Shown: positions 15,559-23,347 of the stretch, one piece after another | How positions within the stretch are numbered: the first letter of the stretch is position 1 | Layout of the letters: each line of letters starts with the position of its first letter | Assembly (NCBI RefSeq): GCF_030287445.1 | Contig: NZ_JASVWB010000002.1 | Span: 1,736,001-1,800,000 of the forward strand | DNA from: Streptomyces sp. ALI-76-A | Lineage (GTDB): Bacteria > Actinomycetota > Actinomycetes > Streptomycetales > Streptomycetaceae | Length of the DNA stretch: 64,000 nt | Reading direction: 5' to 3' | Notes under the pieces: generated by a model | Databases searched by the model: none | What the model saw: the letters and a program-made list of their open reading frames with translations, nothing else | Told to the model about the DNA's origin: nothing | Made by a program: the position numbers and the translations under genes

Positions 15559-16452
15559 TCAGCCGGAGGCCAGGGAGAGCAGCTTGTCGGGATTGCGGAT
15601 GATGTAGACGGCCTGAATACGTCCGTCCAGGACGTCCAACTGGAAGACGGCGTCGGGTTTGCCGCCGGACAGGACGAGGATCGCGGGGCCGCCGTTGACC
15701 TCCAGGAAGCGGAAGGACAGGTCGGGGGCACTCTTCCGGGCGGCGCCGAGCAGGAAGCGGCCCACGTTGTCGGCCGTCTCCAGGACCCGCAGCGGCGCCT
15801 TGGACTTGCCTCCGCTGTCGCCGACGAGACGGACATCCGGTGCGAGCAGGGACATCAGCCCCTCCAGGTCGCCGCCCCCGGCGGCGGCCAGGAACCGCTC
15901 GGTGAGATCGCGCCGCTGGACCGGGTCGACCTGGTAGCGGGGCCGCCGCTCCTCGACGTGCCGGCGCGCCCGCCCGGCGAGCCGGCGCACGGCGGGCTCG
16001 CCCCGGTCCAGCATGGCGGCGATCTCGGCGTACGGGTAGCCGAACGCCTCGCGCAGGACGAACACCGCGCGCTCCAGCGGCGACAGCGACTCCAGCACGA
16101 CCAGGACGGCGAGGGAGACGGTGTCGGCGAGCACCGCCCGCTCCTCGGTGTCGGGCACGGTGTCCCCGAAATCGGTGACGTACGGCTCGGGCAGCCACGG
16201 GCCGACGTACGTCTCGCCGCGCGCCTTCACCTGGCGCAGCCGGTCGATGGCGAGGCGGGTGGTGACGCGCACAAGGTAGGCGCGCGGCTGGCGCACCTCA
16301 CCGCGGTCGGCGGCCGACCAGCGGAGCCAGGCCTCCTGCACGACGTCCTCGGCGTCGGCCACGCGGCCGAGCATGCGGTAGGCGACGCCCAGGAGGACGG
16401 GGCGGTGCGTTTCGAAGTCGTCGGTCACGTCGGTCACGGTGTCGGCGGTCAC
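15559..16452 (-). CDS. ECF41-type RNA polymerase sigma factor (SigJ-like)
   Basis: 297-residue extracytoplasmic-function sigma factor with a fused regulatory domain. Region 2 is FETHRPVLLGVAYRMLGRVADAEDVVQEAWLRW, region 4 is LSPLERAVFVLREAFGYPYAEIAAMLDRGEPAVRRLAGRAR, and the C-terminal third is a SnoaL-like domain. Two ECF41 hallmarks are present: WLPEP in the linker between regions 2 and 4, and NPDKL near the C-terminus (IIRNPDKLLSL). In this group the C-terminal domain replaces an anti-sigma factor. Start GTG 16452 is chosen as the first plausible codon; starts nearer TDDFETHRP are possible. ECF41 genes usually neighbour a carboxymuconolactone decarboxylase, oxidoreductase or epimerase; here the divergent neighbour is an alpha/beta hydrolase. 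Confidence 0.92.
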   Translation of the reverse strand: MTADTVTDVTDDFETHRPVLLGVAYRMLGRVADAEDVVQEAWLRWSAADRGEVRQPRAYLVRVTTRLAIDRLRQVKARGETYVGPWLPEPYVTDFGDTVPDTEERAVLADTVSLAVLVVLESLSPLERAVFVLREAFGYPYAEIAAMLDRGEPAVRRLAGRARRHVEERRPRYQVDPVQRRDLTERFLAAAGGGDLEGLMSLLAPDVRLVGDSGGKSKAPLRVLETADNVGRFLLGAARKSAPDLSFRFLEVNGGPAILVLSGGKPDAVFQLDVLDGRIQAVYIIRNPDKLLSLASG

Positions 16453-16513
16453 GACTCCATCCCAGCCGAGGGGCGCGACCGTGTCCAGGCGCCCCGGGGC
16501 GCGCCCTCTTTGG

Positions 16514-16556
16514 GGGCTACCAGCCGGTAGCAATTGCTGACAAGCTGTCTACCCCG
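16514..16556. promoter_or_regulatory. Nested dyads in the sigma-hydrolase divergent spacer
   Basis: GCTACC-AGCC-GGTAGC, the 10-nt palindrome AGCAATTGCT and GACA-AGC-TGTC follow each other, and GGGGCTACC ... CTACCCC brackets the set. The hydrolase gene starts at 16614 after an 8-nt tandem repeat (CCGCCAGT, four copies from about 16571). This is the natural place for an ECF41-dependent promoter; a TGTC-type -35 (GCTGTCTACC) is visible, but the -10 is not certain. Confidence 0.45.
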
Positions 16557-16613
16557 TGTTCGCCTGTGCGGCCGCCAGTCCGCCAGTCCGCCAGTCCGCC
16601 GAGGAGCATCTCC

Positions 16614-17447
16614 ATGTCCACCAGCACTGTGTCGTTCGACGTGCCCTCTCCCAGGGGCCCTCAGCCCGTCACCGTCTCGTACACGCGCGCGGGCAGCGGC
16701 GCTCCCCTGCTCCTGCTGCACGGGATCGGGCACCACCGGCAGGCCTGGGACCCGGTGGTGGACATCCTCGCGGCCGAGCGTGACGTGATCAGTGTCGACC
16801 TGCCCGGGTTCGGGGTCTCCCCCGGTCTGCCGGACGGTCTCGCCTACGACCTGGCCACCACCACCGCGGTGTTCGGCGCGTTCTGCGAGGCGCTGGAACT
16901 CGACCGGCCGCACGTGGCGGGCAACTCGCTCGGCGGGCTGCTCGCCCTGGAGCTGGGCCGGGAGAAGCTCGTGCGGTCGGTCACCGCGCTGTCCCCGGCC
17001 GGGTTCTGGACGCTGGCCGAGCGGCGCTACGCCTTCGGTGTGCTCCTCAGCATGCGGCGCATCGCCGAGCGGATGCCGCTGCCGCTGGTCGAGCGACTGG
17101 CCCGCTCGGCGGCCGGCCGGGCCGTCCTGACGAGCACCATCTACGCCCGCCCGAGCCGCCGCGCGCCCGAGGCCGTCGTCGCGGAGACACTGGCGCTGGC
17201 GCGGGCCACCGGCTTCACCGAGACCCTCCGGGCCGGTACCAGCGTCCAGTTCACCAAGGACATCCCCGACCTCCCGGTCACCCTGGCCTGGGGCACACGG
17301 GACTGGCTGCTGGTGCCGCGGCAGGGCGTCCGGGCCAAGGCAATCATCCCCCGGGCGCGGCTGGTGCGGCTGCCCGGCTGCGGTCACTGCCCGATGAACG
17401 ACGACCCCGCGCTCGTCGCGCGCGTCCTTCTCGACGGCAGCCGCTGA
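16614..17447 (+). CDS. Alpha/beta hydrolase
   Basis: 277-residue cytoplasmic hydrolase. The oxyanion strand is LLLLHGIGHHRQAWDPV, the nucleophile elbow is VAGNSLGGLLALEL (Ser in GNSLGG, about residue 107), the late Asp lies in the WGTRDWLLVP segment and the His in LPGCGHCPMNDDP. The fold is complete and resembles C-C bond hydrolases and lactonases of the MhpC/BioH type; the substrate is unknown. The ATG at 16614 follows GAGGAG at normal distance. It is divergent from the ECF41 sigma gene and is the best local candidate for a target of that factor, which is inference. Confidence 0.9.
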   Translation: MSTSTVSFDVPSPRGPQPVTVSYTRAGSGAPLLLLHGIGHHRQAWDPVVDILAAERDVISVDLPGFGVSPGLPDGLAYDLATTTAVFGAFCEALELDRPHVAGNSLGGLLALELGREKLVRSVTALSPAGFWTLAERRYAFGVLLSMRRIAERMPLPLVERLARSAAGRAVLTSTIYARPSRRAPEAVVAETLALARATGFTETLRAGTSVQFTKDIPDLPVTLAWGTRDWLLVPRQGVRAKAIIPRARLVRLPGCGHCPMNDDPALVARVLLDGSR

Positions 17448-17597
17448 AGGGACGAGGGCGAGGCGCACCCTCCAGCGCCCCGACGGCTCTCCGCCGACGC
17501 GCGGGCGGGTGGCCCGACCCTGAAGCTGTCCGGGCTGGAGGCGTTCCGCGCCGACCGCCCCCGCACAAAAGCGGAGGTGTTCCCGTTCCGGCGCGTT

Positions 17598-17603
17598 TAG
17601 GGT
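17598..17603 (+). promoter_or_regulatory. -10 hexamer of a leaderless MocR transcript
   Basis: TAGGGT lies 8 nt before the ATG at 17612, with no Shine-Dalgarno sequence between. Confidence 0.45.
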
Positions 17604-17611
17604 CCCGTGCC

Positions 17612-19183
17612 ATGACGTCGTCATCAACCGGTCCAGGTGACCGCCCGGCCGCCGGCTTGGAGGCCCTCGACTCCGGGGCTGCCGACCCCGGGGCTGCCGA
17701 TTCCAGGGCCGCCGGCTCCGGAGCTGCCGGTTCCGGGGCCGCCGGCACCGAAGGCACGGGCTCCGAAGGCACCGGCTCCGGAGGCACCGCGTGGGAGTTG
17801 CTTCTGCCCGCGGCGTCGGCGCCGGCCCGCGCGCGCGGGCGTGCGCTCCAGGAGGCCCTGCGTGCGGCGGTCCGCTCGGGGCGGCTCACGGCGGGCACCC
17901 GGCTGCCGTCGAGCCGGGACCTGGCGGCCGACCTCGGCGTGTCGCGGGGCCTGGTCACGGAGGCGTACGAGCAGTTGACGGCGGAGGGCTATCTGCGCAG
18001 TGGCCGCGGGGCCGGGACGTGGGTGGGCGACGCGGTGCGGGCCGCGCGTCCCCGCGCGCGTGACCTCGCCCCGCGCTCCCCCGGCGCCAAGGCCGACTTC
18101 GTTCCGGGCACCCCGGACCTGGCGCTGTTCCCGCGTGCCGCGTGGGCCGCCGCGCAGCGCGGTGTACTGGCCGAGGTGGCGCACCAGGAACTCGGCTACC
18201 CCGACCCGCGCGGACTGCCCCGGCTGCGCACCGCGCTGGCCGAACTGCTGGCGCGTCGCCGGGGCGTGGTCGCCGACCCGGAACGGATCGTGATCGTCGC
18301 CGGGGTGACCCAGGCGACCGCGCTCCTCGGTTTCGTCCTCCGCGCGCGCGGGGTGCGTTCCGTCGGGGTCGAGGACCCCGGAAGCCCCCAGCACGCCGAG
18401 CTGTACGCGGCGGCCGGCGTCACCACGGTGCCGGTGCCCCTGGACGGCGAGGGCCTCGCCGTCGAAGCGCTGCGGGCCTCGGGTGTACGGGCCGTGGTGA
18501 CGACCCCCGCCCACCAGTTCCCCACCGGGGTCGCCTACTCCGCGCGGCGCCGCGCCGACCTGCTCGACTGGGCGCGGTCCGTGGACGGCCTCGTCCTGGA
18601 GGACGACTACGACGGCGACTTCCGCTACGACCGCGCCCCCGTCGGCGCGTTGCAGGGGCTCGACCCGGAACACGTGGCCTACACCGGCTCGGTCAGCAAG
18701 TCCCTCGCGCCGGGGCTGCGGCTGGGCTGGCTGCTGGTCCCGGACCCGCTCGTCGAGGAGGTCGTCGCCCGCAAGCGGACCCTGGACCTCGGTCATCCCT
18801 CCCTGGACCAGGCGCTGTTCGCCCGGTTCGTGGAGCGCGGCGACTACGACCGCCAGTTGCGCCGCTGCCAACGCGCCTACCGGGAACGGCGGGACGCCCT
18901 CGTCACCGCCCTGGAGGAGCACTTCCCCGGCACGGAGGTGTCCGGGATCTCCGCGGGACTGCACGTCATCGCCGCGCTGCCGGAGCGCTACGGCCCCCAG
19001 GACCGGTTCCTCGCGGACCTGGCGGCGGCCGGGGTGGCCGTACGCCCGCTGTCGGACTGCAGACACGTGCGTACCGAGGCCGACGGCAAGGGCACGATCC
19101 GGCTGGTCCTCGGGTACGCGCACCTGTCGCCCGCGCGCATCCGGGACGGCGTACGGAGGATGGCCGAGGCGGCCGCCTGCTGA
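17612..19183 (+). CDS. MocR/PdxR-type regulator: GntR HTH fused to PLP aminotransferase fold
   Basis: 523 residues. The first 55 are an Ala/Gly/Ser/Thr/Glu low-complexity tail made of short repeats (GAADPGAADS, GTEGTGSEGTGSGG). A winged HTH follows at about 70-135 (LQEALRAAVRSGRLTAGTRLPSSRDLAADLGVSRGLVTEAYEQL), then a class I aminotransferase domain with the PLP lysine in YTGSVSKSLAPGLRLGW and DDYDGDFRYDR. Members usually control vitamin B6, GABA or taurine genes and use the aminotransferase domain as a PLP sensor. No obvious target gene is adjacent. The N-terminal tail is longer than family norm and likely disordered. Confidence 0.9.
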   Translation: MTSSSTGPGDRPAAGLEALDSGAADPGAADSRAAGSGAAGSGAAGTEGTGSEGTGSGGTAWELLLPAASAPARARGRALQEALRAAVRSGRLTAGTRLPSSRDLAADLGVSRGLVTEAYEQLTAEGYLRSGRGAGTWVGDAVRAARPRARDLAPRSPGAKADFVPGTPDLALFPRAAWAAAQRGVLAEVAHQELGYPDPRGLPRLRTALAELLARRRGVVADPERIVIVAGVTQATALLGFVLRARGVRSVGVEDPGSPQHAELYAAAGVTTVPVPLDGEGLAVEALRASGVRAVVTTPAHQFPTGVAYSARRRADLLDWARSVDGLVLEDDYDGDFRYDRAPVGALQGLDPEHVAYTGSVSKSLAPGLRLGWLLVPDPLVEEVVARKRTLDLGHPSLDQALFARFVERGDYDRQLRRCQRAYRERRDALVTALEEHFPGTEVSGISAGLHVIAALPERYGPQDRFLADLAAAGVAVRPLSDCRHVRTEADGKGTIRLVLGYAHLSPARIRDGVRRMAEAAAC

Positions 19184-19445
19184 CGGGCGTCACGGCCACA
19201 GGCTGACCGGCGTGGTGGGGGCCATCCCGGCGGGCGTGACGGGGCCTATGCCGACGGGCCTGGCGAGCCGCATGCCGACGGGCGTGGCTGGTCCCGAGCC
19301 GACGGGCTGGCAGCCGCACGCCGTGCATACCAGCGGGCGTGGCTGGTCCCGAGCCGACGGACATGGCGGCCGCCTGCCGACCAGCCCGACGCACGCACGG
19401 GCCACATGCCGACGGGCGTGGCTGGTCCCATGCCCGCGGTGGGGC

Positions 19446-19686
19446 GGGTGGGCGTTCGGCGGGTTCGTGCCTGTCGGGGGAGACCTGTGGGCGGGTGGAT
19501 GTGCGGCGGTCGTGCGGAGGTGTCCGTCGGGCGGGCAGGTGTGCGGCGGTTCTGCGTGACGGGGGCGGCCCGTGGGGGCGGGTGGGTGTGCGGCGGTCGT
19601 GTACGCGAGGGGCCCGCCGTGTGGGGCAGGTCGGTGTGCGGCGGAGGTCTCCCCCGACGCGCACGAACCCGTTCGAACACCCACCC
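19446..19686. repeat. Element bounded by 40-bp inverted repeats
   Basis: The left arm, 19446-19485, runs from GGGTGGGCG to GGGGGAGACC. The right arm, 19646-19686, runs from GGTCTCCCCC to CACCCACCC and is its reverse complement at about 36 of 41 positions. The 160-nt interior has four copies of GTGTGCGGCGG (at about 19508, 19549, 19586 and 19633). The whole unit can form a long stem or may be a small non-autonomous element. Confidence 0.65.
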
Positions 19687-19781
19687 CTCCCGACAGGCCC
19701 CGACAGAGCCACCGGATCCCGCGTGGCGGGCCACCGCCGGTCATGCCGCGCACACGGGTCCCCTTGTGCTCGGGGTCAGTT

Positions 19782-19803
19782 GTTCACCTGTGGTTTCCGT
19801 GCG
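19782..19803 (+). promoter_or_regulatory. PHO box (PhoP operator) upstream of phoD
   Basis: Two adjacent 11-nt direct repeat units, GTTCACCTGTG and GTTTCCGTGCG, match the Streptomyces PhoP repeat type (GTTCACC-like). TAGTTG at 19820-19825 could be the -10. Position and downstream gene (a phosphatase) agree with phosphate-starvation control by PhoR-PhoP. Confidence 0.7.
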
Positions 19804-19869
19804 CGCTGCGGCGCCCCCGTAGTTGTGGCACTGCACACTGGCCGGATCCCGTTCCCCGGAGGCGTCTCC

Positions 19870-21444
19870 ATGTCCCACCGTCCGCTTCCCGGCCGCCGCA
19901 GTGTTCTGCGCGGCTCCCTGGCCGCCTCGGCGGCCCTGACCCTGCCCGGCGCGCTCGGCGCGGCGCCGGCCTTCGCCCTGTCCGGGCGCCCGAAGGCGGG
20001 CTGGGGCGTGCAGACGGGAGACGTGACCACCGACTCCGGTCTGGTGTGGGTGCGCTCCGACCGGCCGGCCCGGATGATCGTCGAGACGTCCGCGACGGAG
20101 TCGTTCCGCAATCCGCGCAGATGGCACGGACCGCTGCTCGGCACGGGCACGGACTTCACCGGCACCACGCGGCTGCGCGGGCTGCCGTCGGGCGAGCAGA
20201 TCCACTACCGCGTCCTGCTCGCCGACCCGGACGACCCGCGCCGCACCGGCGAGCCGGTGACCGGCACCTTCCGCACGGCGTCCGCCAGGCGGCGCGACGG
20301 CGTGCGGTTCGTCTGGTCCGGCGACCTGGCCGGGCAGGGCTGGGGCATCAACCCGGACCTCGGCGGCTACCGGATCTACGACGCGATGGCGGCGCTCGAC
20401 CCGGACTTCTTCCTGTGCAGCGGCGACAACATCTACGCCGACGGCCCGATCAGCGCGACCGCCGCCCTGCCCGACGGCGGCACCTGGCGGAACATCACCA
20501 CCGAGGAGAAGTCCAAGGTCGCCGAGACCCTGGCCGAGTTCCGCGGCAATTTCCGGTACAACCTGCTGGACGACAACCTGAAGAGGTTCAACGCCCAGGT
20601 GCCGTCCATCATCCAGTGGGACGACCACGAGGTCACCAACAACTGGTACCCGGGCGAGATCCTCGGTGACGCCCGGTACACGGAGAAGCGGGTCGACGTC
20701 CTCGCCGCCCGCGCCCGGCAGGCGTTCGCGGAGTACTTCCCGATCTCGACGCTGCGCCGCCCCGACGGCCGGGTCCACCGGGTCCAGCACCACGGCCCGC
20801 TACTGGACGTCTTCGTCCTCGACATGCGCACCTACCGCAACGCGAACTCGACGGACGACCAGCCCGCCGACGCGCAGGGCATCCTCGGCCGCGAGCAGCT
20901 GGAGTGGCTCAAGCGCGAGCTGGCCCGCTCCCGCGCGGTGTGGAAGGTGATCGCCTCCGACATGCCGATCGGCCTGGTCGTCCCGGACACCGGTGACGGC
21001 AAGCCGAACATCGAGGCCGTCGCGCAGGGCGACCCGGGCGCGCCGCTCGGCCGTGAGCTCCAGATCGCCGAACTGCTGCGGTTCGTCAAGCACCGGCGGA
21101 TCACCGGCACGGTGTGGCTGACCGCCGACGTCCACTACACCTCGGCCCAGCACTACGACCCCTCGCGGGCCGCGTTCAAGGACTTCGCGCCGTTCTGGGA
21201 GTTCGTCTCGGGGCCGCTGAACGCGGGTGCCTTCCCGGCCAACACACTGGACGGCACGTTCGGCCCGGACCGGGTCTTCGTGAAGGCGCCCACCGTGGCC
21301 AACGTCTCGCCCGCCGGCGGCTACCAGTTCTTCGGGGAGGTCGACATCGACGGCGACAGCGGGGACCTGACCGTGCGGCTGCGGGAGCAGGACGGCACCG
21401 TCCTGTTCACCCAGGTGCTACGGCCGGGCCGGGTCGGCCAGTAA
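19870..21444 (+). CDS. phoD: Secreted alkaline phosphatase/phosphodiesterase, PhoD family
   Basis: 524-residue exported phosphatase. The N-terminus has a Tat signal: RRSVLRG, then a hydrophobic Ala/Leu stretch and a likely cleavage near AAPAFA. PhoD enzymes bind Fe3+ and Ca2+; metal and catalytic motifs are visible in FFLCSGDNIYADGPI, WDDHEVTNNWYPGE, VFVLDMRTYRNAN, LGREQLEWLKREL, IASDMPIGLVVPD and WLTADVHYTSAQHY. The ATG at 19870 follows GGAGG by 8 nt; longer in-frame readings run into repeats. The upstream PHO box predicts induction on phosphate starvation and supplies the physiological context: scavenging phosphate from extracellular esters. It could prefer diesters such as teichoic acid. 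Confidence 0.94.
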   Translation: MSHRPLPGRRSVLRGSLAASAALTLPGALGAAPAFALSGRPKAGWGVQTGDVTTDSGLVWVRSDRPARMIVETSATESFRNPRRWHGPLLGTGTDFTGTTRLRGLPSGEQIHYRVLLADPDDPRRTGEPVTGTFRTASARRRDGVRFVWSGDLAGQGWGINPDLGGYRIYDAMAALDPDFFLCSGDNIYADGPISATAALPDGGTWRNITTEEKSKVAETLAEFRGNFRYNLLDDNLKRFNAQVPSIIQWDDHEVTNNWYPGEILGDARYTEKRVDVLAARARQAFAEYFPISTLRRPDGRVHRVQHHGPLLDVFVLDMRTYRNANSTDDQPADAQGILGREQLEWLKRELARSRAVWKVIASDMPIGLVVPDTGDGKPNIEAVAQGDPGAPLGRELQIAELLRFVKHRRITGTVWLTADVHYTSAQHYDPSRAAFKDFAPFWEFVSGPLNAGAFPANTLDGTFGPDRVFVKAPTVANVSPAGGYQFFGEVDIDGDSGDLTVRLREQDGTVLFTQVLRPGRVGQ

Positions 21445-21464
21445 CCCCGTACCGTCGAGGGGCC

Positions 21465-21549
21465 GTTGCTGTCCAGGGGCCGTTGCTTGCCGGGGGCCGT
21501 TGCTTGCCGGGGGCCGTTGCTTGCCGGGGGCCGTTGCTTGCCGGGGGGT
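21465..21549 (+). repeat. 17-bp tandem repeat, five copies
   Basis: Unit GTTGCTTGCCGGGGGCC, starting at 21465 (variant with GTCCA), 21482, 21499, 21516 and 21533. It begins 20 nt after the phoD stop. The period is not a multiple of 3 and no gene spans it. Copies 2-5 are identical, a sign of recent expansion. Confidence 0.85.
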
Positions 21550-21707
21550 CGTCACGCATCCGGCGTCATGTTCGGGTAGGCGACACCTCGGCGTCAGATT
21601 GATGTCCCACCTTGTCGGCACTGATCCGAAAAGGGACAGAACGACACTTTACCGATCAGTCACAGAGCGTTCGTGATCACGCAACACCGTTCCTTCACAG
21701 TGGTTGC

Positions 21708-23195
21708 ATGACTCGAGAACTGTCTGTTGTGACACGCGCCAGAGACGGCCGCCCCGTGCACCACTGGCGGCGCGACATCATCGAACTCGCCGCCCTGTTC
21801 ACGGCCGTCGCGGTGGCGGACGCCGTGGCGAACCTGGTCGGCCACGGCCCCGACGGTCCCGCGCTGCTGGTGGTCTCGGCGGTCCTGCTGATCGCCACGG
21901 CCTCCTTCCACACATGGTGGGCACGCCATCACGGTCATGCCCCGCCGACCGGTGATACCGGTGCCCGGCCGCTGCCCGGGGAGCGGGAGGCCGGGCCGTC
22001 GGACCAGCCGGCATCGGGTGCGGACGCGGTGGCCGGGGAGAGCACCCTGTGGCGGATGCGGACGACGGTGAAGGACACGCCGGGCTCCCTGGCCACCCTG
22101 TGCACAGCCCTCGCCGGGCAGCGGGTCGACATCCTGAGCCTCCAGACGCATCCGCTGGCCGACGGCACGGTGGACGAGTTCCTGCTGCGCGCCCCCGCCG
22201 CACTCGCGGGCTCCGAGGTGACCCGGGTCGTCGCGCTGGCCGGCGGTGCCGACACCTGGATCGAGCGGGCGGACGCCCATGACCTGGTGGACGCGCCGAC
22301 CCGGGTCCTCGGCCTGGCCACCCGCACAGCGCTGGACGCGGCCGAACTCCCGCTGGCGCTGCGGCAGTTGCTGGGCCGGTGCACCATCCGTTCGCTGCCC
22401 GCCAGGCCGGTGACCGGAAGCGGGAGTGCGCAGTCCGTGCCGGTGGAGGGGGTGCTGGAGGACACCGTGATGCGGCTGCGGGCTCCGGAAGGCGGCGTGA
22501 TCACCGTGGAGCGGCCGTATCTGCCCTTCACCCCGACCGAGTTCGCGCGGGCGCGCGCCCTGGTGGAACTGGACGCGCGGCTCGGTCCGCGGGTGCCGCT
22601 GGGCAAGGACGTGCTGACGCTGCCTGAGGGCAACTCGATCACCGTGCGGCGGGCCGACGTCGGTGACCTGGACGCCGCGAAGGCGATGCACGAACGGTGC
22701 TCGGCGCGGACGCTCGCGATGCGCTACCACGGTCCGGTCGGCGACGCCGACCGCTATCTGAACCACCTGCTCAGCCCGCGCTTCGGCCGGACCCTCGCCG
22801 TCCAGGCCGCCTCCGGGCGCGTCGTCGGACTCGGTCACCTCCTGTGGGACGGGGACGAGACGGAGGTCGCCCTGCTCGTCGAGGACGCCTGGCAACGGCG
22901 CGGCGTGGGGGCGGAACTCCTCGGCCGGCTGGTGGCGATGGCGGTCGAGGCCGGCTGCGCGAGCGTGTACGCGGTGACGCAGTCGTCCAACACCGGCATG
23001 GTCGCCGCGATGCGCGGCCTGGGGCTCCCCCTCGACTACCAGATCGAGGAGGGCACCCTGGTGATCACGGCCCGACTCGACCCGGCCCCGGTCGGCGCGC
23101 GGGCGCCGCACGGATACCGGCAGGAGCGGGAGTTCGACGAGGAGACCACGCGGGACCAGCGGAACGGCGGTTCCCTGGCGGAACGGACCGACTAG
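21708..23195 (+). CDS. Membrane-anchored protein with ACT domain and GNAT acetyltransferase domain
   Basis: 495 residues. Two hydrophobic segments near residues 20-45 (IIELAALFTAVAVADAVANLV) and 50-70 (ALLVVSAVLLIATASFHTWWA) probably anchor it with both ends cytoplasmic. An ACT fold begins near 115 (WRMRTTVKDTPGSLATLCTALAGQRVDILSLQTH), as in amino-acid-sensing regulatory domains. The C-terminal third is a GNAT domain with the acetyl-CoA loop VEDAWQRRGVGAELLGRLVAMA. An ACT sensor fused to GNAT suggests amino-acid-regulated protein acetylation, as in some actinobacterial GNATs; the membrane anchor is unusual. ATG 21708 is chosen; upstream lie ACTGATC/GATCAGT arms (21620/21654) and the palindrome CGTGATCACG. 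Confidence 0.82.
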   Translation: MTRELSVVTRARDGRPVHHWRRDIIELAALFTAVAVADAVANLVGHGPDGPALLVVSAVLLIATASFHTWWARHHGHAPPTGDTGARPLPGEREAGPSDQPASGADAVAGESTLWRMRTTVKDTPGSLATLCTALAGQRVDILSLQTHPLADGTVDEFLLRAPAALAGSEVTRVVALAGGADTWIERADAHDLVDAPTRVLGLATRTALDAAELPLALRQLLGRCTIRSLPARPVTGSGSAQSVPVEGVLEDTVMRLRAPEGGVITVERPYLPFTPTEFARARALVELDARLGPRVPLGKDVLTLPEGNSITVRRADVGDLDAAKAMHERCSARTLAMRYHGPVGDADRYLNHLLSPRFGRTLAVQAASGRVVGLGHLLWDGDETEVALLVEDAWQRRGVGAELLGRLVAMAVEAGCASVYAVTQSSNTGMVAAMRGLGLPLDYQIEEGTLVITARLDPAPVGARAPHGYRQEREFDEETTRDQRNGGSLAERTD

Positions 23196-23345
23196 CGGGA
23201 CGGGACCGACTGGCGGGACGGACCAACTGGCGGAACGGACCGACTGGCGGAACGGCCCGACCGACCAGCAGGACGGGCCACCGGCGTGCCGAACCGACCA
23301 GCGGGACGGAGCGGCCGGCAGGACGGAGGACCGGCGCCAGGGACC
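23187..23345 (+). repeat. Degenerate 17-18 bp repeats after the ACT-GNAT gene
   Basis: Repeated wording GACCGACTGGCGG(G/A)ACGG with drift, beginning inside the last codons of the preceding gene and continuing to the end of the next gene. About seven recognisable units. No gene is seen in the spacer. Confidence 0.65.
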
Positions 23346-23347
23346 GA

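Larger units (their letters stand above)
19184..19869. other. 686-nt repeat-rich spacer before phoD
   Basis: Three blocks. At about 19250-19430 there are three copies of GGCGTGGCTGGTCCC(G)AGCCGACGG-like sequence. At 19446-19686 a 40-bp inverted repeat encloses an array of GTGTGCGGCGG. From 19740 the sequence becomes ordinary and carries the PHO box and the phoD promoter. No frame in the first 550 nt has gene-like composition. Confidence 0.55.

Noticed and set aside
19660..19690. tRNA T-loop-like GTTCGAAC
   Set aside because: No acceptor stem, anticodon arm or D arm can be drawn around it; it is part of the 40-bp inverted repeat.
19572..20669. Extended N-terminus for phoD or a second gene over its 5' part
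   Set aside because: The Tat signal at 19870 with GGAGG upstream fixes the start; upstream frames run through repeats.
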